Shown in pieces: positions 1 to 8,842 of a DNA stretch of 64,000 nucleotides; the first letter of the stretch is position 1; each line of letters begins with the position of its first letter. Both the position numbers and the translations under genes were made by a program. The notes under the pieces are model-generated. The model was not told the origin of the DNA. It did no database searches and saw only the letters and a list, made by a program, of their open reading frames with translations. Source of the DNA: Sphingomonas sp. PAMC 26621. Lineage in GTDB: Bacteria > Pseudomonadota > Alphaproteobacteria > Sphingomonadales > Sphingomonadaceae. The stretch is taken from NCBI RefSeq assembly GCF_000251145.1, contig NZ_AIDW01000037.1:62001-126000 (forward strand), in the 5' to 3' direction.

Positions 1-540
1 CAGGCTGTTGTCGTGCGTTCCGCCGACGATGATCATCGAGATGCCGAACGAGAAGAAAAAGATGTACGCGATTCCTGCGAGCAGCATCAGCGGTCGTGCC
101 GGAAAATCGGCAAAGCCGATCGCGATAATCAGGCTTAACAGGATCGTAAACGCCACGAACGTTCCTGCCGCCTCAAGCAGCGCACGGGCGAGCGCGATGT
201 CGAACACTGTCACCATGCGGTGATACAGAAGCGGAAGATTGCCGTGCAGCGTCCCCTCCGCACGATTCACGATGCCGCGGAACATAATGAAAATCGTATA
301 ACCGACAACTGTCAGCGCAACCGGGTTGATCGAGCCCTCATGCGCAGTCTGCCCGCTGTGGAGCAACGCGATGATGCTGCCCAGCATCAGCGGTTCCGCG
401 ACCAGCCAGAGATAGCCGATGTTTTCGCGACCGTAGCGGGTGTGCAACTCGCGCATCAGCACTGCCCCGATGACGCGGCCTTGCACCGTCAAAGCCTGAC
501 CCCAGGAGAATTTCGGGGCTGCGGCGACCCGGCTGTTCAT
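1..540 (-). CDS. kpsM: ABC-2 type polysaccharide export permease, KpsM-like (partial)
   Basis: Inner-membrane permease of an ABC exporter for capsule-type polysaccharide. The frame is open from an ATG at 540 to the window edge, giving 180 codons; the C-terminal end is missing. The N-terminal region carries the family signature LMRELHTRYGRENIGYLW followed by EPL, and then alternating hydrophobic segments (for example VALTVVGYTIFIMF and PLMLLAGIAYIFFFSFG) that fit membrane helices. Canonical members are about 260 residues, so roughly 80 are off the edge. The neighbouring kpsC, kpsS and Kdo genes support a capsule role. The ATP-binding partner (kpsT) is not in the window and may lie beyond the left edge. 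The assignment rests on motif and context. Confidence 0.85.
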   Translation of the reverse strand, partial: MNSRVAAAPKFSWGQALTVQGRVIGAVLMRELHTRYGRENIGYLWLVAEPLMLGSIIALLHSGQTAHEGSINPVALTVVGYTIFIMFRGIVNRAEGTLHGNLPLLYHRMVTVFDIALARALLEAAGTFVAFTILLSLIIAIGFADFPARPLMLLAGIAYIFFFSFGISMIIVGGTHDNSL

Positions 541-822
541 GCCGCACTGTCTTTCGTCATTTTGCCATTATCCTGGAACGTGCCAATCCTGCCGCTCCGC
601 ACCAGCCGCAAGGCGTACGGCCCGCGATGCGGCACGGCCTTTCCCGCAGGGCCTGTATCGCAAGTGCCGGACGGTTTCCATCGCTATAGCGTTGCTGCCC
701 CCGCGCGCCAATTGCAGAGGTGACGCGGTCCGTGCCGCCCTCTATAGCCACGCCATGCCGACGTCGCGCGAATACTGCCTGCAATCCGGCCTGCCGTTGG
801 CGAAGGTCGGACGCTGACGACA
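541..822. other. Divergent intergenic region between kpsM and the GT4 gene
   Basis: About 280 bases separate the divergently read permease and glycosyltransferase, so promoters for both probably lie here. I see no convincing gene, terminator or named operator in it. Confidence 0.4.
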
Positions 823-2013
823 ATGCCAGCCCGCACTGCCACGCCACTTGCCGGGACCGACCGTCCGCTCCTGCTCGATATCGGCCGGGTGATCTGGCGG
901 TCCTGGTCCGCCCGTTTGCCGACCGGGATCGATCGGGTGTGCCTGGCCTATATCGCGCATTACGGCGCGTGCGCGGATGCCGTCATCCAATGGAAGGGAC
1001 GACGCTTCGTTTTAACGGGAGCGGATGCGCAGCGGGTGATGGCAATCCTCCTGGCGGGCACGACCCTGTCCCGTCGCGACCTGGTGACCGCGCTTGCGCG
1101 CGCGCTGCCCCGGGCGCTCGTCGCAGTGCCTCGGCGGCGGCAGATCTATCTCAACATCGGGCATACCGGCCTCGATGATCCCGGTCTTGTCACCTGGATT
1201 GCAGAACACGACTTGCGCGCAGTTCATCTGATCCACGATCTCATCCCGATCGAGACCCCTGAATATTGCCGCCCCGGGGAAGCGGACAAGCATATCCGCC
1301 GGATGACCAACGCGCTTGCGAGCGCAAGCGGCATCATCGGCAATTCGCAAGCGACGGTGGATGCGCTGGAGCGCTTTGCCATTTCACGCGAGCTTCGGCA
1401 TCCGCCGACGACGACCGCATGGCTCGCCGGGGACGTGCTGCCCGCCAGCGCGACCGCGACCGTACTCGACCGACCGTATTTCGTCAGCGTCGGGACGATC
1501 GAGGGGCGAAAGAATCATTTGCTGCTGCTCCAGACATGGCAACGACTGGTCGCGCGGCTGGGGGATCGCGCCCCCTTGCTGGTCCTGGTGGGGCAACGCG
1601 GGTGGGAAGCTGCGGCGGCGTTCGCCCTGCTCGACCGCGCGACCGATTTGCGCGGCGCCGTGCGCGAATATGGCCGCTGCGACGATACCGAGCTCGCCGG
1701 CCTCTTGCGCGGTGCGCGTGCGTTGCTGATGCCGTCGTTCGCGGAAGGGTTCGGCATGCCGGTGATCGAGGCTCTGCAGCTCGGCGCCCCTGTCATTGCG
1801 TCCGATCTTGCGGTGTTCCGTGAAATTGCCGGCACGATCCCGACCTTCCTTCCGGCGCATGACGCGGTCGCGTGGGAGCAGGCAATCCTTGATTTTTGCG
1901 CGCCCGCGCCCGAACGCGCACGGCAGATCGAGGCGATGCGAGGGTATCGCGTTCCGGACTGGCCGGGCCACTTCGCCACGGTCGACCAGTGGCTGGAGAC
2001 GCTCCCCGCTTGA
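823..2013 (+). CDS. GT4-type glycosyltransferase
   Basis: Predicted sugar-nucleotide-dependent retaining glycosyltransferase of 396 residues. The C-terminal half has the GT-B family features: a start of the nucleotide-binding domain at YFVSVGTIEGRKNH (about residue 220), a strand LLVLVGQRGW, and the donor-binding motif EGFGMPVIEALQLGAPVIAS around residues 307-325, which contains the conserved E-x7-E. No signal peptide or membrane segment is visible, so it should be cytoplasmic. It lies between kpsM and kdsA and ends convergently with kdsA, 5 bases from that gene's stop. It probably builds the capsule repeat unit. The donor and acceptor sugars cannot be read from sequence. Confidence 0.85.
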   Translation: MPARTATPLAGTDRPLLLDIGRVIWRSWSARLPTGIDRVCLAYIAHYGACADAVIQWKGRRFVLTGADAQRVMAILLAGTTLSRRDLVTALARALPRALVAVPRRRQIYLNIGHTGLDDPGLVTWIAEHDLRAVHLIHDLIPIETPEYCRPGEADKHIRRMTNALASASGIIGNSQATVDALERFAISRELRHPPTTTAWLAGDVLPASATATVLDRPYFVSVGTIEGRKNHLLLLQTWQRLVARLGDRAPLLVLVGQRGWEAAAAFALLDRATDLRGAVREYGRCDDTELAGLLRGARALLMPSFAEGFGMPVIEALQLGAPVIASDLAVFREIAGTIPTFLPAHDAVAWEQAILDFCAPAPERARQIEAMRGYRVPDWPGHFATVDQWLETLPA

Positions 2014-2018
2014 GCCGG

Positions 2019-2858
2019 CTAGAGCAGCGGTTGCGCCTTCACCGCCGAATCGATCGCCAGCAACTGGCGCAGCAGCGGCTCCATCTGATCAAGCGGCCAG
2101 GCGTTGGGCCCGTCCGAAAGGGCGTTCGCCGGGTCGGGATGCGTTTCGAGGAACAGCCCCGCCACGCCTGCGCCAACCGCAGCCCGCGCCAAGACGGGCA
2201 CGAATTCGCGCTGGCCGCCTGACCGGTCCCCCTGACCGCCCGGGAGCTGGACCGAATGCGTTGCGTCGAACACCACCGGGCATCCGGTATCGCGCATGAT
2301 CGCGAGGCTGCGCATGTCCGACACCAGATTATTGTAGCCGAACGAGGCGCCGCGTTCGCAGACGGTAAAGCTGTCCGGATCCTGCCCCGCAGCGATCGCT
2401 GCGCTGCGTGCCTTGGCGGTCACGTTGACCATGTCGCCCGGCGCCATGAATTGCGCTTTTTTGATGTTGACCGGCTTACCGCTCGCTGCGACGGCCGCGA
2501 TGAAATCTGTCTGTCGCGCTAGGAACGCCGGGGTCTGCAACATGTCGACGACAGCGGCGACCGGGGCAACCTGTTCGGGGGTGTGGACGTCAGTCAACAC
2601 GGGCACACCGATCTCCGAGCGGACCTTGGCAAGGATGCGGAGCCCCTCCGCCATCCCGGGACCCCGGAATGATGTCCCCGAACTGCGATTGGCCTTGTCG
2701 AACGAACTCTTGTAGATCAGCATGATGCCAAGGCGGTCCGCGATCGACTTGAGGGCCTCGGCGGTGGAAAGCGCGAGCATTTCAGTCTCGATCGCGCAAG
2801 GACCAGCGATGAGGAAGAACGGATGTTCGAGACCTACGGCTCTGCCACACAACTTCAT
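2019..2858 (-). CDS. kdsA: 3-deoxy-D-manno-octulosonate 8-phosphate synthase
   Basis: Condenses D-arabinose 5-phosphate with phosphoenolpyruvate to give Kdo 8-phosphate. The 279-residue length matches the family (about 280). Diagnostic stretches are FFLIAGPCAIE near the N-terminus and KANRSSGTSFRGPGM around residue 55, with TDVHTPEQ further on. I chose the ATG at 2858 because family homology begins there; the frame stays open upstream to 3077 but that extension is unlike the family. The gene is divergent from kdsD. Sphingomonads generally replace lipopolysaccharide by glycosphingolipids, so Kdo here most likely serves the capsule lipid anchor; that point is inference. Confidence 0.95.
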   Translation of the reverse strand: MKLCGRAVGLEHPFFLIAGPCAIETEMLALSTAEALKSIADRLGIMLIYKSSFDKANRSSGTSFRGPGMAEGLRILAKVRSEIGVPVLTDVHTPEQVAPVAAVVDMLQTPAFLARQTDFIAAVAASGKPVNIKKAQFMAPGDMVNVTAKARSAAIAAGQDPDSFTVCERGASFGYNNLVSDMRSLAIMRDTGCPVVFDATHSVQLPGGQGDRSGGQREFVPVLARAAVGAGVAGLFLETHPDPANALSDGPNAWPLDQMEPLLRQLLAIDSAVKAQPLL

Positions 2859-3031
2859 GGAACGTCTGTCTTTCGATAATCGATGGGAATGATCGTCCAG
2901 GCCACGGTGCCGACGGGCAATTAACGCTTGACCCTTGCCAAATCCACGCTGTGGCGGCACCGGTCTATCCCCTATCTTCTGGCGGTCGGCTTTGCCATAG
3001 CACGTTGGCCAATTGGAGTGACGAATTGCAA

Positions 3032-4024
3032 ATGCTAGAAAAGCACCGGGTCGGCGACGCAGCACTCGAGTCCGCACTGCGGACCGTCCGGATCGAGCAG
3101 GAGGCGCTGACGACGCTCGCCGCGGCCATGGGCGAATCGCTGCTGGGAGAGGCCTTCAAGCAGACCGTCGCCGCGATCACTGCAACCTCGGGCCGCCTGA
3201 TCGTCAGCGGGATGGGCAAGAGCGGGATCATCGGGCGCAAGATCGCTGCCACGATGACATCGACCGGTACGCCGTCGCTGTTCATCCATCCGGGCGAGGC
3301 GAGCCACGGCGACCTCGGCATGATCACCGGCGACGACATCGTTCTGGCGATCACCTGGTCGGGCGAGACCACCGAATTGGGCGATCTGATCGCTTATTGT
3401 CATCGCTTCGGCATCAAGCTGGTCGTCGCCACCGCGCGGCCCGAAAGCACCGCCGGCCGTGCCGCGCACATTTGCCTGGTATTGCCGCATGTCCGCGAGG
3501 CTTGCCCGAACGAACTCGCGCCGACGTCATCGACCACGCTCCAGACCGTGCTCGGTGATGCACTGGCGATTGCGCTGATCGAGCAGCGTGGATTTTCCAA
3601 ATCGGATTTCTTGACGTTCCATCCGGGCGGCCAACTTGGCTCGCAGCTCATCTCGGTCCAGCAGCTGATGGGGAAGGACGATAAGATTCCAACCGTTCGG
3701 CTGGGGGCGTCGCTGATGGATGCGACCTTCGAGATGAGTCACAAACGCTATGGGTCGACCGCGGTGCTCGATGGCAGCGGCAATCTGGTCGGCGCCTTTA
3801 CCGACGGCGATCTTCGCCGCAGCCTAGCGACGCAGCAGAACCTGCATGATCCGATCGAGGCGCACATGTCGCACCATCCGCTTTCGGTCGCGCCCACAAC
3901 GCTTTCGACCGAGGCCTTGCGGATTATGAACGCCAATGCGGTGACGGTGCTGTTCGTGTGCGAGGGGAGCAGACTAGTCGGCGCGCTTCACATGCACGAT
4001 CTGCTACGCGCGGGCGTCGTCTGA
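3032..4024 (+). CDS. kdsD: D-arabinose-5-phosphate isomerase with SIS and two CBS domains (KdsD/KpsF)
   Basis: Interconverts ribulose 5-phosphate and arabinose 5-phosphate, the first step toward Kdo. The 330-residue protein has an SIS domain (about 40-180) with GMGKSGIIGRKIAAT and the GEASHGDLGMI motif, then two CBS domains in the last 120 residues (GAFTDGDLRR marks the first). FHPGGQLG is the typical family segment between SIS and CBS. The start at 3032 is preceded by GGAG about 11 bases upstream; the frame opens further upstream at 2951 but without family similarity. It leads the kdsD-kdsB-phosphatase-kpsC run. A capsule-specific KpsF or a general KdsD cannot be told apart here. Confidence 0.93.
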   Translation: MLEKHRVGDAALESALRTVRIEQEALTTLAAAMGESLLGEAFKQTVAAITATSGRLIVSGMGKSGIIGRKIAATMTSTGTPSLFIHPGEASHGDLGMITGDDIVLAITWSGETTELGDLIAYCHRFGIKLVVATARPESTAGRAAHICLVLPHVREACPNELAPTSSTTLQTVLGDALAIALIEQRGFSKSDFLTFHPGGQLGSQLISVQQLMGKDDKIPTVRLGASLMDATFEMSHKRYGSTAVLDGSGNLVGAFTDGDLRRSLATQQNLHDPIEAHMSHHPLSVAPTTLSTEALRIMNANAVTVLFVCEGSRLVGALHMHDLLRAGVV

Positions 4025-4037
4025 TCTGGCACCGGCT

Positions 4038-4847
4038 ATGACCGACCTGATCGTTATCCCTGCCCGCTTTGGCTCGACCCGACTTCCGGGAAAGCCGTTG
4101 CGGCGCATCGCGGGGTACAGCCTGCTCGAACGCGTGGTGCGCGTGGCACGTGCGGCGGCGGAGATTGCGAGCGACTGCGATGTCGTCGTCGCGACCGACG
4201 ATTCGAGAATCGCGGATCATGCCGAGGCGCTGGGGTGCCCCGTCGCGATGACCGCACGCGAGATTAGCTCGGGGTCGGGCCGCGCCTGTGCAGCCGCCAC
4301 AACGCGCTCCGTACGACCGGACATCGTGGTTAACCTGCAGGGCGACGCCCCGTTTCTGCCCGCCGCAATAGTCGCCGCGCTGATTTCGGCGGCCCGCGAC
4401 ACCGCCGCCGCTTGCGTCACGCCGGTCGTCCACCTCGATTGGCCAGCGCTCGATGCGATGCGCGCGCACAAACTGACCTCGCCGTCCAGCGGCACCACCT
4501 GCGTCCGCGCCGCCAACGGTTTGGCGCACTGGTTCTCCAAGACGATCCTGCCCGCGATCCGGGACGAAGCCGCGCTGCGGGCGGAAGGCCCAGTTTCGCC
4601 CGTTTTCCGCCATCTCGGCCTCTATGCCTATCGGATCGAGGCACTTGAGCAGTTCGAGGCGACACCACCGTCCCCATACGAACGCCTCGAGGGCCTGGAA
4701 CAGCTGCGGTTTCTCGAAATGGGGCTGACGATCCACACCATCCTCGTGGAACCGCCGCTGCATGCGATGTCGGGGATCGATACCGCGGTGGACGTGGCGC
4801 TTGCCGAGGACCTGATCCGCCGGTTCGGCGATCCACACACGCGATGA
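4038..4847 (+). CDS. kdsB: CMP-Kdo synthetase (3-deoxy-manno-octulosonate cytidylyltransferase)
   Basis: Activates Kdo with CTP to CMP-Kdo, the donor used by the KpsC and KpsS transferases. The 269-residue protein starts with the nucleotidyltransferase signature IVIPARFGSTRLPGKPL and contains VVVATDD, VNLQGDAPF and YERLEGLEQLRFLE, all typical of KdsB. It starts 13 bases after the kdsD stop, and its own stop overlaps the start of the downstream phosphatase (ATGA), so the three are translationally linked. Length is close to, slightly longer than, the usual 250. Confidence 0.93.
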   Translation: MTDLIVIPARFGSTRLPGKPLRRIAGYSLLERVVRVARAAAEIASDCDVVVATDDSRIADHAEALGCPVAMTAREISSGSGRACAAATTRSVRPDIVVNLQGDAPFLPAAIVAALISAARDTAAACVTPVVHLDWPALDAMRAHKLTSPSSGTTCVRAANGLAHWFSKTILPAIRDEAALRAEGPVSPVFRHLGLYAYRIEALEQFEATPPSPYERLEGLEQLRFLEMGLTIHTILVEPPLHAMSGIDTAVDVALAEDLIRRFGDPHTR

Positions 4848-5455
4848 GCCACCTGTTCGTCATCGTGCGGCATGGCAACACCTTCGCCCCCGGGGAACCA
4901 GCGCGCCGGGTCGGCGTGCGAACCGATCTCCCGCTGGTCGATACGGGGCGCGCCCAGGCAGAGGCGCTGGGCCGGGCGTTCAAGGACCAGGGTTTGCGGT
5001 TCGACCGGATCCTGTGTTCGCCGCTCCGGCGGACGCGTGAGACCGCGGACCTCATTCGGGCGACGCTCGGGGCAGCGGTGGAGGCGGAACCAACGGTGCT
5101 GCTCGCCGAAATCGATCACGGCGTGGATGAAAACCGCACCGAGGACGAAGTGATCGCCCGGATCGGGCGTGACGCGCTCGACCAATGGGATCGGGTCGGG
5201 ATTGCGCCACCGGGGTGGACGGTGGATCGCATGGCAAGGATCGAAGGCTGGCGCGCGCTGTTCGCGCAGACGCGCCCGGGCACAACCTTGCTCGTGACGA
5301 GCAACGGTGCGGCGCGTTTCGCGCTTCAGGCAGATTCAGCGCTTGCCGCGCAAGCCAGCGCCCGAAAGAGTTTGCGGTTGCGAACGGGTGCCTTCGGCAC
5401 GATACGCGCCGAGGGCGATCAGCGGGCGTTGGTTGAATGGGATCGGCGGCCCTGA
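4844..5455 (+). CDS. Histidine phosphatase superfamily protein coupled to kdsB
   Basis: Predicted phosphomonoesterase of 203 residues from the histidine phosphatase (phosphoglycerate-mutase-like) family. The catalytic RHG motif is near the N-terminus (FVIVRHGNTF) and the second conserved block CSPLRRTRETA is at about residues 50-60. A late conserved histidine pairs less obviously: the typical VSHG block reads LVTSNGAARFAL, with Asn in place of the expected His. Its start overlaps the kdsB stop by four bases. The pathway needs a Kdo-8-P phosphatase and no KdsC is seen in the window, so this gene is a candidate. A phosphoserine or sugar phosphatase is equally possible from sequence. Confidence 0.8.
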   Translation: MSHLFVIVRHGNTFAPGEPARRVGVRTDLPLVDTGRAQAEALGRAFKDQGLRFDRILCSPLRRTRETADLIRATLGAAVEAEPTVLLAEIDHGVDENRTEDEVIARIGRDALDQWDRVGIAPPGWTVDRMARIEGWRALFAQTRPGTTLLVTSNGAARFALQADSALAAQASARKSLRLRTGAFGTIRAEGDQRALVEWDRRP

Positions 5456-5501
5456 CGCCACGATGCTTGCGCTTGGTGACGTCCTCGGGGAGAGGGTGCA
5501 C

Positions 5502-7229
5502 ATGACGGTGTTCCGATCCTCCCGCCAACCCCGTGGCACCGACGCCGCGCTGCTGCGTGCTCCACCTTTTCCCGGCGCGCCACGAACGACGTCGGAAGCG
5601 GCGCGCTCGCCAGTCCTGCCAATGATTGCAGACAGCACGATCGACGCGATATTCGCGGCGATCCGCGACGCGCAGGTCGGGGGCGCCTTCTGGGCACCGG
5701 CGGCAGAGCTTCCCACCGGCGGGCTGATCGTCCGCGTACGATCGCCGGAGGATCTGCTCGCGGTGCGCGCCGACCTCAGCGATGCCGAACGTTCCGCGTG
5801 CCAATGGCTCTTGCCCGCGGCCTACGCACGCCACGGCAAGGTGCGCGGTTGGGTCGCGCCGGAACCCGTGCTGTTCGGCGAGGTCGATCCGTGGTCGCTT
5901 CTTCCCGCGGCTATGCTGCTACTGGCGCATGGCGATGATGAATGGGCCGTGCTGGCCCATATCGCCGGTTGCACCGTTCGGCTGCTTTCGGACGGTCGCT
6001 TCGGTGCTGCAGGTGCGCACCCCGCGGCACTTCGCGAACAGGCCGTGACCGCGGTGCTCCGGACACGCTATCTCGATCCGTTCACCGGGGACGAGTCCGA
6101 TGCCGCGAGCACGATCGCGCTGTTGACCTTCTGGCGCCGGACGATCGTGGCCAATCGCGGCATCGTCGCCGCGAGCGGCATCGCCTGGTGGAAGCGGCAT
6201 GAAATCGCGCGCTTCCTATGGTCCGCCGACCAGCCCCTGCGCTTTTTCCAGTCCGAACGCCGCGCGCTGGCTCATGCGGCGCGGCACAGCGGCGCGGTGG
6301 CGGTTTGGCCGTCGCGGATATCGCCCGCGATGGTCGATTCGGCGGCGACACTCGGCGTCCTGCTGATCCGGGTCGAGGACGGTTTCGTCAGATCGGTCGG
6401 ACTGGGGAGCGACATGGTGCCGCCGTCCTCGGTCACGGTGGACCGGCTTGGCATCCATTATGATCCGTCCCGCGCGAGCGACCTCGAGGCCCTGCTCGCG
6501 GCAACCGACTTTCCCCCGGCGTTGCTCGGTCGCGCGGAACGGCTGCGGACGCGGATCGTCACGGCAGGGATCAGCAAATACGGCGGCAACGGCGCGCAGC
6601 CGGTTCCCGCGCGGCAGCCCGGGCGAAGGCTCGTGCTGGTTCCGGGGCAGGTCGAGGACGACATGTCTGTTCGCCTCGGTGGTGGCGGACTCGCGAGCAA
6701 TCTCGAGCTGCTGCGTCGTGCTCGCGTGCTCGAACCCGATGCCGAGATCTGGTTCCGACCGCATCCCGACGTCGATGCCGGCCATCGTAAGGGTGCGGTG
6801 CAAGATGCCGATGCGATGCGCTACGCCGACCGCATCGTTCGCGGAGGCGGAATGGCAGCGCTGCTCGACGTCGTCGATTCGGTCCATGTGCTGACGTCGC
6901 TCACCGGTTTCGAGGCGCTGCTGCGCAACCGCACGGTCACCTGCCACGGCATGCCCTTTTATGCGGGCTGGGGGCTGACTCACGACGTGATCGAGGCCCC
7001 TACGCGGCGAGGCCGTGCGCTGACGCTCGCCGAACTCGTTGCGGGGGTGCTAATCCTCTACCCGCGCTATCTCGACCCGGTGACCGGGATACCGTGCGAG
7101 CCGGAGGTACTGCTTGACCGCATGGTCGCGGGCGACGCGGTCAACCGCCTTGGCTGGGTAAGCCGTATCCGACGGCTACAGGGCCGACTGACCAAAGCAG
7201 GCCGCCGGGCAAGCCCGTCGCCGCTCTAG
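5502..7229 (+). CDS. kpsC: Capsule beta-Kdo transferase, KpsC-like
   Basis: Adds beta-linked Kdo to the capsule lipid terminus in ABC-transporter capsule systems. The 575-residue protein has the family blocks RVEDGFVRSVGLGSDM, VDRLGIHYD, FRPHPDVDAGHR and CHGMPFYAGWGLT in its C-terminal two-thirds. Canonical KpsC is about 675 residues with two related transferase modules. Here only one clear copy of the EDGF-RSVGLG signature is seen and the N-terminal 200 residues are divergent, so the full dual activity is not assured. I prefer the ATG at 5502 because GGGGAGAGGG lies five bases upstream; an ATG at 5463 is also in frame. It follows the phosphatase by about 45 bases. Confidence 0.85.
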   Translation: MTVFRSSRQPRGTDAALLRAPPFPGAPRTTSEAARSPVLPMIADSTIDAIFAAIRDAQVGGAFWAPAAELPTGGLIVRVRSPEDLLAVRADLSDAERSACQWLLPAAYARHGKVRGWVAPEPVLFGEVDPWSLLPAAMLLLAHGDDEWAVLAHIAGCTVRLLSDGRFGAAGAHPAALREQAVTAVLRTRYLDPFTGDESDAASTIALLTFWRRTIVANRGIVAASGIAWWKRHEIARFLWSADQPLRFFQSERRALAHAARHSGAVAVWPSRISPAMVDSAATLGVLLIRVEDGFVRSVGLGSDMVPPSSVTVDRLGIHYDPSRASDLEALLAATDFPPALLGRAERLRTRIVTAGISKYGGNGAQPVPARQPGRRLVLVPGQVEDDMSVRLGGGGLASNLELLRRARVLEPDAEIWFRPHPDVDAGHRKGAVQDADAMRYADRIVRGGGMAALLDVVDSVHVLTSLTGFEALLRNRTVTCHGMPFYAGWGLTHDVIEAPTRRGRALTLAELVAGVLILYPRYLDPVTGIPCEPEVLLDRMVAGDAVNRLGWVSRIRRLQGRLTKAGRRASPSPL

Positions 7230-7238
7230 TCGGTACGA

Positions 7239-7907
7239 TCAGGAACGCCGTCCATTCAGCCGCGCCGCCGCCTTGGCGGAGATGTACGATCCGAACAGGT
7301 GATCCCAGAAGATCGTGGTGATCGCGTAATTACCTGGCGTTCGACCATAATGGTGGCGGATATGATGTTGCCGGAGGATCCGCATGATCCCGCTGCGCGC
7401 GGGGCGCTGGTGGCAGGCATAATGGATCGTGTCGTAACAGACGTAACCGATTTCGAACCCGAGGAAGATGACCGTACCGGGTTGTCCGAACAGCAGCACA
7501 AGCCCGCCCCAGATCATTGCCGACCAGGTGACACTGACGATCGGCGGCATCAGGCTGCGGTATGGATCCTTGGGATCATCATGGTGATTGCCATGGATCA
7601 CGAACCCCAGCCACTGACCCAGGTCAGACTTGAGCTCGAGGTGGAACAGGTAGCGATGCATGCAATATTCGAACAGCGACCAGATCAGCAGGCCCCCCGC
7701 GACCAGCCCGAGCCAAGGCCCGAACGACACGATTCCCCAACCAGCCCACACCAAAAAGAGCAGGATCGCCGCCCAGGTGACGGCAAAGGCCTTGGGGGAG
7801 ATCACCGTCAGTCGCTCCAGCCACGCGTGGCGAAACAGGCGTAAGCGTTGCGGATAGCCGCCGTCTCCGCTCCGGTTCGGCTCCCGACCTTCTCGACGTA
7901 TGTTCAT
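7239..7907 (-). CDS. Fatty acid hydroxylase / sterol desaturase family membrane protein
   Basis: Predicted di-iron membrane oxygenase of 222 residues. Histidine clusters typical of the family are visible: HRYLFH (about 95), HGNHHDDP (about 115), HYACHQ (about 170) and HHIRHH (about 187), spaced between hydrophobic segments such as FAVTWAAILLFLVWAGWGIV. The pattern resembles fatty-acid 2-hydroxylases (FA2H/Scs7 type). Sphingomonad glycosphingolipids carry 2-hydroxy fatty acids, so hydroxylation of a lipid acyl chain is an attractive role, but the substrate is inferred. The gene is convergent with kpsC and its start overlaps the opposite strand only slightly upstream of the SDR gene. Confidence 0.8.
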   Translation of the reverse strand: MNIRREGREPNRSGDGGYPQRLRLFRHAWLERLTVISPKAFAVTWAAILLFLVWAGWGIVSFGPWLGLVAGGLLIWSLFEYCMHRYLFHLELKSDLGQWLGFVIHGNHHDDPKDPYRSLMPPIVSVTWSAMIWGGLVLLFGQPGTVIFLGFEIGYVCYDTIHYACHQRPARSGIMRILRQHHIRHHYGRTPGNYAITTIFWDHLFGSYISAKAAARLNGRRS

Positions 7908-8064
7908 AGGCGCTATGGACAGAGACTGGGTGTTTCTGTCAAGCTATGAGCGTCATTCCGACTGTCAGTTCGTAGTAAAAATCGTTTTATCCTGCGGTTT
8001 TGCGGCAGATAACATAAACACGCGATCGAATGTTGCGTTAACAAGTTCTCATTTCGGGACCGAT

Positions 8065-8823
8065 GTGCTGCTCAGAATTCTGATTACGGGTGCGTCGAGC
8101 GGTCTCGGCGCGGCGATTGCGAGGCATTATGCCGCGCCCGGCAAGATGCTCTTGTTGTGGGGACGGGATTCGGTGCGGCTCGAAGCAGTCGCGAATCAGT
8201 GCCGGACGGCGGGCGCGACCGTGTCTATCCGCGCGCTCGATCTGGTCGATACCGCCGCCGCAATCGCGGCGATCGCTGACGAGGATACCGCCGACGCGAT
8301 CGACCTTGCCGTCCTGTCGGCTGGGATCGGCGATATCCAGGCCTCGATCGACCGGGTCGATCCGCCAGACACCATCAGGATCATGGGGCTGGTCAACTTC
8401 GTGACGCCGAGCGCGATGGCAGCGGCCTTGGCGGACCGGATGGCGATTCGTGGGCGCGGCCATATCGTCGTGATCGGTTCGGCGGCGGCATTCCACGCGT
8501 TGCCCTTTGCCGCAGCTTACGCCGGCTCGAAAGCAGGACTTGCGCGCTTCACCGAGGCTCTGCGAATCGGTGTGGCACCCCATGGCGTCAACGTGCTGCT
8601 CGTTTCCCCCGGACCCATCGACACACCAGGTGGGCGCGCAGTGCCCGCGCCACGGGCGGTGCTGGTCCAGCCGTCTTACGTTGCCGCGCGCATTGCGCGC
8701 GCGAGTGCGGCGGGGCGTGGACACCTAATCCTTCCTTGGCCGTTCGCGCTGCTGAGAGCGATCGACCGGTTGCTTCCGACGGCTTTGCGCGATCGCCTGC
8801 TGAACAGCTTGCGGCCCCGCTGA
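8065..8823 (+). CDS. Short-chain dehydrogenase/reductase
   Basis: Predicted NAD(P)-dependent oxidoreductase of 252 residues. It has the Rossmann glycine motif TGASSGLGAAIA at the N-terminus, a strand ending VLSAGIGD, the catalytic serine in VVIGSAAAF and the YAGSK catalytic Tyr-Lys pair at about residue 150. The frame is open upstream to an ATG at 7900, but the extension is AT-rich and unlike the family. I therefore take the GTG at 8065, right before the first beta strand; this start is uncertain. It sits between the hydroxylase and the sulfatase-fold gene in the capsule region. The substrate is unknown. Confidence 0.8.
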   Translation: MLLRILITGASSGLGAAIARHYAAPGKMLLLWGRDSVRLEAVANQCRTAGATVSIRALDLVDTAAAIAAIADEDTADAIDLAVLSAGIGDIQASIDRVDPPDTIRIMGLVNFVTPSAMAAALADRMAIRGRGHIVVIGSAAAFHALPFAAAYAGSKAGLARFTEALRIGVAPHGVNVLLVSPGPIDTPGGRAVPAPRAVLVQPSYVAARIARASAAGRGHLILPWPFALLRAIDRLLPTALRDRLLNSLRPR

Positions 8824-8842
8824 CGCGGGCAATCCGCCACGG

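Noticed and set aside
7900..8064. N-terminal extension of the SDR gene from an ATG at 7900
   Set aside because: AT-rich, unlike the family, and overlaps the start of the divergent hydroxylase; a GTG at 8065 fits better.
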